From: Sulfurospirillum sp. UBA12182
GTDB lineage: Bacteria; Campylobacterota; Campylobacteria; Campylobacterales; Sulfurospirillaceae
DNA: 42,096 nt
Reading direction: 5' to 3'
Assembly (NCBI GenBank): GCA_002742765.1
Contig: DLUF01000093.1
Coordinates: forward strand, 1-42,096
Below, piece after piece: positions 16,237 through 24,187 of this stretch; within the stretch, counting starts at the first letter, position 1, and each line of letters starts with the position of its first letter. A program made the translations under genes and the position numbers. Below the pieces are notes generated by a model. That model saw nothing but the letters and a program-made list of their open reading frames with translations, was not told the DNA's origin and made no database searches.

Positions 16237-17568
16237 TTATTGGGTAGTGCAAACAGAACAAATATCAAAGCTTTTAAATACAAAATCAGCTTTTTTTATC
16301 TCATCTAAACCGATAATAGCTTTTTGTGCAATCGCAGGGTTTTTTACTGTCCCATTCCCTAAATTCCAAACAGTAGGAGTTATAATATCATAAGATTTAA
16401 TAAGTCCTTTTTTAATCTCCATAGAGTGCATGAGAGAGCCTCTTGCTGCTTCAACGATACCTACCCCTTCACTTGTAATATCTTGATAGTTTAATTTTGG
16501 AGAGTTACAAGATGCTTCTTTTAGATTTAAATTTTCTAAAAGTGTTTTAGTTCTTTGTAACAAATGAGCTATTTCACTTACTCTTGCTACAACCCTCGTA
16601 AGTGTTGAATCTTTTGTTCTTCTATGAAAATCTCTTATCAAAGGATCTTTTGCTATCATAAGCCTAGCGATAGGTCCTGTTTCAAAATATCTCTCTTTAT
16701 AAATTGCACTTTTTGAGTAAGTATAGCCATTTTGAGAAAAGAAAGAGTTTTCTAAACTCTCACTTACAAACCGATAATCAGCATTTGCGATAATCGTTCC
16801 ATTGCATTTTTGTCCTTGATTGTACATGTAACTTTCACCAAGCGATATAAATCTGTCATAACTTTTACCATAAAGATTAAATCCAAAATCATTCAAAAGT
16901 TGTACAACTCTACTTAGTATACAACTATTACCCATGATTTGTATAGCTAAATTATAAGAGAGATACTCCTCTAAAGTTGTCCCAAAAATCTCATTTTCAC
17001 AAAAAGTTATCACTTCATCAAGATAGACAAGTGCATCATTTATATCATTTTGTATAGGGTCACAAGTCACACCTCCAACCATACAAAAGGAGGCATGAGG
17101 CCATTGTCCACAAAAAATCGCAGCTACTTTTAAAACTTGGATGATTGCTTTTTGTGCTTTTTTCCACTCTTGGTCATCAAAAGCATATTTGTTGTTATCT
17201 TTAAATTTCATAATTTCAGGATATATGTTGAAATAAAACCATTTTATATGATTTTGAATTTTTTCTACATTTAAAACAATTTCTCTTATATCCTTTGCTT
17301 TTTGAGGAATTGATAAGTTATACCCAAAATTTTCATATGCATTTTCAATAGCATTTATAGAAGCAATTACATGAGAAGTAGAACATATCCCACAAACTCT
17401 TGGTGTAATGGCTAAAGCATCTAAAAACGGTCTTCCCTCTAAGATATTTTCTATACCTCGATAATTTAAAAATTTTATCTTTGCAAAAGAGATTTTATCA
17501 TCTTGCCACTCTACTTCTAGTGAAGCTTCACCTTCTATTTTTTCTATTATCTCTTTAGTTATTTTCAT
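16237..17568 (-). CDS. Cytoplasmic [NiFe] hydrogenase large subunit, no C-terminal tail (sensor/group 2-like)
   Basis: The N-terminal Ni-Fe motif is TPRVCGIC (cysteines 59 and 62 when counted from the ATG at 17568). The C-terminal motif is D-I-C-S-V-C-T-T-Q at the very end. The protein stops exactly at the position where other large subunits have His before the cleaved tail; here that residue is Gln, and Pro of DPC is Ile. Lack of a tail is typical of regulatory hydrogenases and means no protease processing. The length (443) is short compared with HydB. The ATG at 17568 is preferred over a TTG one codon earlier. It overlaps the small-subunit gene by 14 bases. Function as H2 sensor or cytosolic uptake enzyme is inferred. 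Confidence 0.88.
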   Translation of the reverse strand: MKITKEIIEKIEGEASLEVEWQDDKISFAKIKFLNYRGIENILEGRPFLDALAITPRVCGICSTSHVIASINAIENAYENFGYNLSIPQKAKDIREIVLNVEKIQNHIKWFYFNIYPEIMKFKDNNKYAFDDQEWKKAQKAIIQVLKVAAIFCGQWPHASFCMVGGVTCDPIQNDINDALVYLDEVITFCENEIFGTTLEEYLSYNLAIQIMGNSCILSRVVQLLNDFGFNLYGKSYDRFISLGESYMYNQGQKCNGTIIANADYRFVSESLENSFFSQNGYTYSKSAIYKERYFETGPIARLMIAKDPLIRDFHRRTKDSTLTRVVARVSEIAHLLQRTKTLLENLNLKEASCNSPKLNYQDITSEGVGIVEAARGSLMHSMEIKKGLIKSYDIITPTVWNLGNGTVKNPAIAQKAIIGLDEIKKADFVFKSFDICSVCTTQ

Positions 17569-18454
17569 CAATCAATCTCTTTTCTAAACGTTCAATTTTA
17601 AAGCTTTTTGCGATTCCAGCAAGTGAATAATAAGCTCTTTTACTAATCCCAAAAGGTGTCGCTGGCAAAGACATATTTTTGTGAGTTTCATACAAAGCAT
17701 GTTTTGGAAAGTCAAATTCTGTACAACCAAGACATGCAGAACCCACTCTTGTTTTAGAGCTTGTTTTATTCCATAAAATTTTATTGCAATTAGCGTGAGT
17801 CATCGGGCCTTGACATCCATGTTCATAAAAAAGACAACCCTCTTTTAAACCAAAATCCTTGCAATCAACTTTCCACTCAAAATACTCATTTCTTAAGCAA
17901 CCATGATGCACAAAATAGGAAAAGATTTCTTTGGGTCTTTTGTATTCATCAAGTAAGATGTTAGAGCTATTTCTTAGAGTAAAAAGGGTTTGAACAAACC
18001 ACTCAGGATGCATAGGACAACCTGAGATATTGATAACATTTTTCTTCTGCTCACTCCAGTAGCCGCCTTGTTTTTTCCCATTAAAAACAGCTCCTGTAAT
18101 CTCTTCTGGATTATTTAGTCTAAAGATTCCTCCAAAACTAGCGCAACTACCAGCACAAATGATATATCTAGCTCTTTTTTCTAAGTTATCAACTATCTTA
18201 GTAAAAGGTATTTCAAAACGAGAGAGGATAGAAGGATTTTTACTCAATGCTCCTTCTATAACTAAAAAATCAAAAGAAAAATCACTTTCTAAAACATCAT
18301 GAAGTGAATATTGCGTATTTATTTGTGGATGGTGTAAAATATGGAAATTTTTAGAAAATACTTCTAATTTTTCATAGTTAAAAAAAGAATGCGAATTACC
18401 ATTACATGTAAGACCTTGCAGCCAAACAATTGTAGATGGATTTTGTTTAGTCAT
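17555..18454 (-). CDS. Cytoplasmic [NiFe] hydrogenase small subunit with Cys-to-Asn change in proximal cluster
   Basis: There is no signal peptide: the protein begins directly with VWLQGLTCNGN, so the enzyme is cytoplasmic. The proximal cluster ligands are C17, C104 (GSCASFGG) and C146 (GCPMHPEW). The usual second cysteine of C-x-G-C is N20 (codon 18395-18397). The later clusters look complete: H183/C186, C198, C207, C214, C223, C241, C244. The GCPMHPEW form resembles group 2 (HupU/HupS-like) small subunits. There is no C-terminal membrane helix. It overlaps the TetR gene by 8 bases and the large-subunit gene by 14. Confidence 0.88.
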   Translation of the reverse strand: MTKQNPSTIVWLQGLTCNGNSHSFFNYEKLEVFSKNFHILHHPQINTQYSLHDVLESDFSFDFLVIEGALSKNPSILSRFEIPFTKIVDNLEKRARYIICAGSCASFGGIFRLNNPEEITGAVFNGKKQGGYWSEQKKNVINISGCPMHPEWFVQTLFTLRNSSNILLDEYKRPKEIFSYFVHHGCLRNEYFEWKVDCKDFGLKEGCLFYEHGCQGPMTHANCNKILWNKTSSKTRVGSACLGCTEFDFPKHALYETHKNMSLPATPFGISKRAYYSLAGIAKSFKIERLEKRLIDENN

Positions 18455-19094
18455 AATTTTTTAAAGCATGATAGATATTATATGAAATGTCATCGATATA
18501 CTCTAATATATCTTTTTCCAAAATTCCCTCTCCATTTAAAAAAGCAAAGCCCCCAAGATATCCCATAAAAAGACCAAAAGCTGTAAAAAAATCTTGATTT
18601 CTTAGTTTCCCACAAGCAACACCTTCTTCAAAAAAAATCATCATTTCAGTCACAAAAGAGGAGACACATAGCATTCCTTCACAGCCATCTTTAAACACCT
18701 CTTTATTGGAGAGATAAACACGCAAAAAATAGTCTATGTGTTGTGGTTTATACTTTGCAATTTTAAAGTATAAAGAAACAATTTTTTTAATTTTTTCTTC
18801 AACAGGAATTGATTGTTCGTTTACTTTTTTTATCTCAGAGCCTAAAATGTTAGAAGAGTACTTTATAAGCTCCTTTGCTAAAAGTTCTTTTGATGAAAAG
18901 TAGTTATAAAAATTTCCTACGCTCATATTCATATCTTTAGCGATATCAGGGATAGTAGTCGAAAAAAATCCTTTTTGTGAAAACAGAAGAAGCGATGTTT
19001 CTAAAATCTGTTCCATTTTTTGGTATTTTTTATTTGAAACAACTTCTTGACAAGAGTCTATCATTATTTTTTCACTTTTTTTTTGCCCAGCCAT
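18447..19094 (-). CDS. TetR/AcrR-family regulator heading the cytosolic hydrogenase operon
   Basis: The N-terminal helix-turn-helix (about 25-75) reads ILETSLLLFSQKGFFSTTIPDIA, then MSVGNFYNYFSSKELL, the standard TetR pattern. The C-terminal ligand domain is unassigned. Start at the ATG 19094; an alternative ATG is at 19064. The stop overlaps the hydrogenase small-subunit start by 8 bases, so the regulator and the enzyme are translated together. It could control its own operon, hydA, or both. A perfect palindrome TAATCGATTA lies 27 bases upstream of its ATG. What it senses is unknown. Confidence 0.88.
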   Translation of the reverse strand: MAGQKKSEKIMIDSCQEVVSNKKYQKMEQILETSLLLFSQKGFFSTTIPDIAKDMNMSVGNFYNYFSSKELLAKELIKYSSNILGSEIKKVNEQSIPVEEKIKKIVSLYFKIAKYKPQHIDYFLRVYLSNKEVFKDGCEGMLCVSSFVTEMMIFFEEGVACGKLRNQDFFTAFGLFMGYLGGFAFLNGEGILEKDILEYIDDISYNIYHALKNYD

Positions 19095-19120
19095 TTTTTA
19101 CTTTCATTGTAAAATATTTA

Positions 19121-19130
19121 TAATCGATTA
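19121..19130. promoter_or_regulatory. Palindrome TAATCGATTA upstream of the TetR gene
   Basis: A perfect 10-base palindrome sits in the 198-base gap between the TetR gene and the divergent TerB-like gene (19095-19292). The sequence TAAAATATTT occurs twice around it (at about 19110 and 19141). Autoregulation by the TetR protein is plausible. The rest of the gap is AT-rich with no other feature I can support. Confidence 0.3.
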
Positions 19131-19292
19131 ATTTTAACATTAAAATATTTTATTTTACTTAATTTTTAGCATACTACTTGTCATATTTTATTTACCTTTT
19201 CTAATTTTTAAAAGATAATAGACAAAAATATTTATGATTTATTAATTCTAACTTTATATAATCAAAAAATTTTTAAGCAAAAAGGATTTTAA

Positions 19293-19685
19293 TTGTTATT
19301 GATTAAACTAGATACAAGAGAAAAATTTGCCTTTTTAAGACTTGCACAATTCTTGGCAAAAATAGACGGTTTATATAGTGAAAAAGAAAAAGATTTGATA
19401 GATGAATACTGTTTTGAAATGGGAATTGATAACTTAGAATTTGAAAATGACAATTTAGAAGAAATTTTACAAGAGTTCAAGTCAAACCAAAGCAAAAAAA
19501 TCGTTCTCCTTGAGCTGATGATTTTGGCGCATGTTGATGATGCTTTCAATGAGGAAGAATACCAAATCATAAAGAAGATAAAAGAAATATTTAAAATTTC
19601 GAAAAAAGAGTTTAGCCACTATTCCTCTTGGGGAAAAGCAGTGGCAGCACTTAGAGAACAAGCGATTTCTATGAGCTTAGATTAA
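19293..19685 (+). CDS. TerB-like protein
   Basis: This small acidic helical protein (130 residues) has a pattern like the TerB/tellurite-resistance fold: FLRLAQFLAKIDGLYSEKEKDLIDEYC, then a second similar stretch AHVDDAFNEEEYQIIKKIKEIF, each with acidic residues that could hold a metal. It starts with TTG, preceded by AAGGA at suitable spacing; no ATG is available nearby. It is monocistronic and its end overlaps the convergent gene by 9 bases. Its role is unknown. Confidence 0.65.
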   Translation: MLLIKLDTREKFAFLRLAQFLAKIDGLYSEKEKDLIDEYCFEMGIDNLEFENDNLEEILQEFKSNQSKKIVLLELMILAHVDDAFNEEEYQIIKKIKEIFKISKKEFSHYSSWGKAVAALREQAISMSLD

Positions 19686-20273
19686 TCCTTTTTGAGAAAA
19701 AAACTTTTCTATCGCTTTATTTGAAAAATACTTATCATACATATGTAACTCTTGCCAACTTAGTCCATCAAGTAAATCTGTTTTTGATGGACTAATTTTT
19801 TCTTCGATTTTATCTATAAACTCTATAACATCTTGGATAAAAAGACCGTATTGAAAAGCAGTAAAAGAATCTAGGATATCAAACGTTCGATGATAATTTG
19901 ATATCTGCCTTTGCGTTCCATCTTGGATACTAACTGACCAAATTTTCTTTGCAAAGTCATGTTTATACTCTACACTACTACGATTCATGTAAGCAAATTC
20001 TCGAAGCCCTTTTTTTAAGATATTGACATCGATATAATTGATATTCTTATTAAAGAAAAGATAAACAGAAATCAAAAAGATATCTTCTATGTTGAGAGGT
20101 TTAGACTTTATCTCAGCTTTTGTGAGATTTTCAAGTTCTATCTGATGCCTCAAATACTCAAGATGCTTTACTCTCCAGTTTTTTTTATCAGCTTTTGCTC
20201 TTTTTTGCCACTCTATAAGAGTTGGTCTAGGAATAGCAAATCTCTCAACTAATAGTTTATAAGAAAATCTCAC
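19677..20273 (-). CDS. Unknown protein with N-terminal helix-turn-helix-like segment
   Basis: I do not recognise the family. The first 25 residues (SYKLLVERFAIPRPTLIEWQKR) look like a helix-turn-helix of the kind found in small DNA-binding proteins. The remaining 170 residues are mostly helical with several aromatic residues and no signal peptide or membrane segment. Its ATG overlaps the end of the CNNM-family gene by 4 bases, so the two are co-transcribed. It converges on the TerB-like gene with a 9-base overlap. Confidence 0.6.
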   Translation of the reverse strand: MRFSYKLLVERFAIPRPTLIEWQKRAKADKKNWRVKHLEYLRHQIELENLTKAEIKSKPLNIEDIFLISVYLFFNKNINYIDVNILKKGLREFAYMNRSSVEYKHDFAKKIWSVSIQDGTQRQISNYHRTFDILDSFTAFQYGLFIQDVIEFIDKIEEKISPSKTDLLDGLSWQELHMYDKYFSNKAIEKFFSQKGLI

Positions 20274-21343
20274 ATTTGCTCCATTTTTTTCTTTTTCTCA
20301 AGATTTTGAACTCTCTCTTTATGCTTCTTTTTCTCTTTCATTTTTGACTTTGCAAATTGTCTCATATCATCTATCGTATCAAGTTCATCCATAATCTCTA
20401 ATCCTAAAAGAGTCTCTATACAATCTTCTAATGTTACGATTCCTTCTGTTTGTTCATAGCTATCTGTAACGATAAACATATGCTCTTTTTTCTTAATGAA
20501 AAGATCAAGTGCAAACGATACAGGGATATTTTCATTGATGAAGTATATAGACGACATCAAATCTTCCATCTTTTTTGTTTGATCACTTACGGCTACTTGA
20601 AAGATTTTTTTACTTAAGACAACACCTACAATATTATCGATACTCTCTTCATATATAGGAATTCTTGAAAATTTTGAGATACCTTCTAAGTCCAAAACCT
20701 CTGCGATAGTTTTATTTTTTTCGAGAGCAAAGACAACGCTTCTTGGAGTCAATATATCTCTTACTTTATTGTTATCTAAAGTAAGAAGGTTCTCAATCAC
20801 CTCTGATTCCATCTCGTCTATAACGCCTTCATCTTCACTCAAATATGTTGTTTCTAAAAGTTCTTCTCTTGTAAAAGTATGAACATTTTTTCCTTTTGAG
20901 ATTTTTTTTGTGATAAAAAGCGTTACTAGGATAAGTGGATAGGTGATAAATACAAAAAAGTTTATCAAATAACCAGCATAAGGAGCTAACTGTTTATAGT
21001 ACACTGCACCTATGGTTTTAGGGATAATCTCAGATAAAAAAAGAATTGCCAAAGTTAACCCAGCAGAGATATAAAAAGTATACTCCATACCAAAAAGCTT
21101 CACAGCCTCAGCACCGATGCCAGCAGCACCTAAAGTGTGAGCAATAGTGTTTAAAACTAAAATTGAAGCGATAGATACATCTATATCTTTTTTGAGTTTT
21201 TCTAAGAGGAGACCAGCTGCTTCTTTCTCTTTTTTCAGGACATTAATATTTGACATACTAATAGATAAAAGAACAGACTCAGCAACAGAACATAAAAATG
21301 AAACACCGATAGCTAAAGCTAAATAGACAAACAATAGTGTCAT
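20270..21343 (-). CDS. CNNM/CorC-family membrane protein with CBS pair
   Basis: This is a UPF0053/HlyC-CorC-family protein, often linked to magnesium or other cation export. Residues 1-150 form the DUF21/CNNM membrane domain with about four hydrophobic segments (LALAIGVSFLCSVAESVLLS and later ones). A linker and two CBS motifs follow at about 185-310 (DILTPRSVVFAL; IVTDSYEQTEGIVTLEDCIETLLG). The C-terminus is short and lysine-rich, without the usual CorC_HlyC domain. It sits 81 bases after the UbiD-type gene in the same direction. Confidence 0.85.
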   Translation of the reverse strand: MTLLFVYLALAIGVSFLCSVAESVLLSISMSNINVLKKEKEAAGLLLEKLKKDIDVSIASILVLNTIAHTLGAAGIGAEAVKLFGMEYTFYISAGLTLAILFLSEIIPKTIGAVYYKQLAPYAGYLINFFVFITYPLILVTLFITKKISKGKNVHTFTREELLETTYLSEDEGVIDEMESEVIENLLTLDNNKVRDILTPRSVVFALEKNKTIAEVLDLEGISKFSRIPIYEESIDNIVGVVLSKKIFQVAVSDQTKKMEDLMSSIYFINENIPVSFALDLFIKKKEHMFIVTDSYEQTEGIVTLEDCIETLLGLEIMDELDTIDDMRQFAKSKMKEKKKHKERVQNLEKKKKMEQM

Positions 21344-21356
21344 TTCAGACCTACTG

Positions 21357-21424
21357 TTTGGAGATTGAAATTACGCGGCAATCCTAAGCAAAAATGCAAA
21401 GAACTCCGCTGTGTCGACGAAGAA
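21357..21424. other. G+C-richer intergenic element after the UbiD-type gene
   Basis: The 81-base gap 21344-21424 contains a stretch (about 21372-21419) that is close to half G+C, against about one third around it. Read on the minus strand in frame with the gene before it, it would encode FFVDTAEFFAFLLRIAA and stop. GCGG and CCGC arms and an inner GCA/TGC pair could fold. No second copy lies in this window. It could be a dispersed repeat, a leftover gene end or a structured RNA. Confidence 0.35.
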
Positions 21425-23233
21425 TCAGACATGATATTTTTTTAATAACTCCTTATTTTGTGTAATCAACCCTCTTTCTTGAAGGCTTTTAATAATCTCT
21501 TGGTCACAATCAGTATCCTCTGGCCACTCTCTTGTATAACCATCAATTACCGATTTATTTGTTGCATCAATTCCTATATACTCATCTTCTAAGAAGATAT
21601 CTCTTTTTGCATCAATATTGTTAACAACACGCCAAATAAGCATATAAGGGTTTGTAACATCATTGGAGTTTTCATCTACAAAGACTAAAACTTTCATATG
21701 TTCTTTTAAAGCCCTTAATGTCTCATATAGCTCTCTAACTGGTCGTTGTTTATCGATACCTAAGACGGTTATAGGTGTTTTTGTATCAACTTTATACTGT
21801 TTGATACTTTTGACATCATTAATCAATAGCGTAATTCTATCATAAAGTTTATCATCTTGTAGTATATTTTTTCTTACACACTCAATTTCACCATTGGTAC
21901 AATCAACTCCTAGTTTCCCACCGTAACAAGCATTTGGACTTGCATGGTCAAGTGCATCGCAAACACCTTCGCTAATAAGGAGATTTTGAACATTTATTCG
22001 GTTACAAATATAATCACTCAATGCCTCATAATCTGTAAGTTTAGGTGCATCTTCAGGAACAAAAAAAGCATGTTTGACAAAACTCATTTGCCCTACTCCC
22101 CAAAATGCATGCATAAACTGTTTTGCATGTCCTGGGTATAAAGTTTTCATCTTTGCGAGTATTAAGTTATGAAATACACCATTTTCTGGCATGTTATAAT
22201 CAAGTAAATCAGGTGCTGTTGTTTTTAAAAGTGGTAAAAATATCCTCTCTGTCCCCCATCCCATATACTTATCTTCCAATGGAGGCTTTCCTACTACTGT
22301 TGCTTGATAGATAGGATTGGTTTTAGAAGTTATACATGTAACATCCATAACAGGGTATGGGTCTTTCAATGTATAATAACCAGTATGATCTCCAAAAGGT
22401 CCTTCAATCTCGATTTTTTCTGGGTCAACCCAGCCCTCAATCACAAAATCAACATCTTCAGGGATATAAATTGGATTTGTAAGAGATTTGACCAATCTGG
22501 CATTTTGTTTACGAACTAATCCATAAAGCATCAACTCAAACATACCATTTGGCATAGGAGCTTGTCCACACCAGATATAAAGAGGATCACCACCAATTCC
22601 CACAGAAACTGGCATTTTCTTTCCAGCTTTTTTATACTCATGAAAAAAGTGTGCACTATCTTTATGGATTTGCCAGTGCATTCCTAAACGTTTATTGTCA
22701 TACACTTGCAATCTATACATACCAAGGTTTTGTTTTTGCCCATCTAAGCTTTGTGTATAAACTTGCCCCATAGTGATAAAAGGACCACCATCTTTTGACC
22801 ATGTAGTAAGTACTGGGATTTCATAAAGATTAGGTTCTTCATAGATTTTTTCTTGGCATTGCCCTTTATGATTTAATCGTTTTGGAAAAACATTTTTCAA
22901 AGCAAACAGTTCCCCTAGCATACTCAACTTTCCTAAAAAACCAGTTGGTGGTTTCATATGCAAAAGCTTTTCGATTTCAGCTGCTATCTCATCTGGTTCT
23001 CTTTCAAATATCATTTTAGTAGCTTCAAATGAACCAAAAACATTCATCAAGATAGGCGTAGTAAACTTCTTATTTAAACGCTTAGAAATAGGATGCGTAA
23101 ATAAAATAGCTTTAGAATCAGCTTGTTTTACTTCAACATAAGCGATATGAGGAATTTCTAAATCTATATCAACCTCTTCTTCTATCACTTTTAGTAAATT
23201 ATTTTCTTTAAGCTTCTTTACAATACGTTCCAT
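21425..23233 (-). CDS. mqnL: UbiD-family decarboxylase, menaquinone (futalosine pathway) type
   Basis: This is a prenylated-FMN-dependent decarboxylase of the UbiD superfamily. The 602-residue length and the N-terminal pattern match the form annotated in Campylobacterota and Streptomyces for menaquinone made through futalosine, rather than E. coli UbiD (about 497 residues). Recognisable core segments are GPFGDHTGYYT near residue 282 and TSKTNPIYQATVVGKPPLED after it, a well-conserved UbiD block. It follows hemC by 9 bases. The symbol mqnL is by family and pathway reasoning; ubiD is the older name. Confidence 0.85.
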   Translation of the reverse strand: MERIVKKLKENNLLKVIEEEVDIDLEIPHIAYVEVKQADSKAILFTHPISKRLNKKFTTPILMNVFGSFEATKMIFEREPDEIAAEIEKLLHMKPPTGFLGKLSMLGELFALKNVFPKRLNHKGQCQEKIYEEPNLYEIPVLTTWSKDGGPFITMGQVYTQSLDGQKQNLGMYRLQVYDNKRLGMHWQIHKDSAHFFHEYKKAGKKMPVSVGIGGDPLYIWCGQAPMPNGMFELMLYGLVRKQNARLVKSLTNPIYIPEDVDFVIEGWVDPEKIEIEGPFGDHTGYYTLKDPYPVMDVTCITSKTNPIYQATVVGKPPLEDKYMGWGTERIFLPLLKTTAPDLLDYNMPENGVFHNLILAKMKTLYPGHAKQFMHAFWGVGQMSFVKHAFFVPEDAPKLTDYEALSDYICNRINVQNLLISEGVCDALDHASPNACYGGKLGVDCTNGEIECVRKNILQDDKLYDRITLLINDVKSIKQYKVDTKTPITVLGIDKQRPVRELYETLRALKEHMKVLVFVDENSNDVTNPYMLIWRVVNNIDAKRDIFLEDEYIGIDATNKSVIDGYTREWPEDTDCDQEIIKSLQERGLITQNKELLKKYHV

Positions 23234-23242
23234 ACCATTCCT

Positions 23243-24187
23243 TTAAAAAACTTCGTTTAATGCAACTTGTTCAGCTCTTTGAAGCAACTCTTTTGCTCCT
23301 TGGTTTATAACATCTTGTGCTAGGAGCGAACCTACTTGTTTATACTCTTCTTTTTTACATGTAAAAGTTTTTGAGATAATTTCATCTCCATTTGGCATCC
23401 CAATGATGCAATTTACATCTATACTCGCACCTACTAATTGAGCATTTATCCCTATTGGAACTTGACATCCACCCTCTAACACTCTCACAAAATCTCTCTC
23501 GATTGTTGTTTCTATCGTAGCAGACTCATCTTGCAAGGCTAAGACAATTTTCTCAATCTCAGGGTTATCAACTATCTCTATACCTAGAGCTGCTTGCCCC
23601 ATCGCTGGTATCATGATTTGTGTACTAATTGGGGTAAAAAAGTTCACTTCTTCTTCTAAACCTAACCTTTTTATCCCAGCACTTGCTAGGATAATAGCAT
23701 CATACTCTCCATCTTTTAGCTTTCTAATTCTAGTGTTGACATTTCCCCTTAGGTTTTTGATTTGCAAGTCAGGTCTGTATCTTAAAATCTGCATACGTCT
23801 TCTCAGGCTTGTCGTTCCTACTACGGCATTTTGGGGTAAAGCATCTATGTCTTTGTACTTTTGAGAAAGCATAGCATCTCTAACATCTTCACGTTTTGTA
23901 ACTGCACAAAGCTTTAATCCTTTTGGAAATTCCATCGGAACATCCTTAAGACTATGTACTGCTATATGTGACTCACCTTTTAGCATAGAGTCTTCTAATT
24001 CTTTCGTAAACAATCCTTTTCCACCAATCTTTGCCAAAGGAGTATCTATAATCTGATCTCCTTTTGAAGTCATAGGGTTTAAAATCACTTCTAACCCTGG
24101 ATGGATTCTCTCAAGTTCAGCCTTGATAAACTCTGATTGCCAAAGGGCAAGTTTACTCTCTCTTGTTGCAATTACTAATCTTTTCAT
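23243..24187 (-). CDS. hemC: HemC, porphobilinogen deaminase
   Basis: HemC joins four porphobilinogen molecules into hydroxymethylbilane for haem synthesis. The dipyrromethane cofactor cysteine is C241 in EGGCQVPIG. The N-terminal IATRESKLALWQ and the substrate segment AVHSLKDVP (about 77-85) are diagnostic, as is GTTSLRRRMQ. Length 314 is normal. It starts one base after the Dsb-like gene ends, inside a long minus-strand string that also encodes hemA. Confidence 0.97.
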   Translation of the reverse strand: MKRLVIATRESKLALWQSEFIKAELERIHPGLEVILNPMTSKGDQIIDTPLAKIGGKGLFTKELEDSMLKGESHIAVHSLKDVPMEFPKGLKLCAVTKREDVRDAMLSQKYKDIDALPQNAVVGTTSLRRRMQILRYRPDLQIKNLRGNVNTRIRKLKDGEYDAIILASAGIKRLGLEEEVNFFTPISTQIMIPAMGQAALGIEIVDNPEIEKIVLALQDESATIETTIERDFVRVLEGGCQVPIGINAQLVGASIDVNCIIGMPNGDEIISKTFTCKKEEYKQVGSLLAQDVINQGAKELLQRAEQVALNEVF

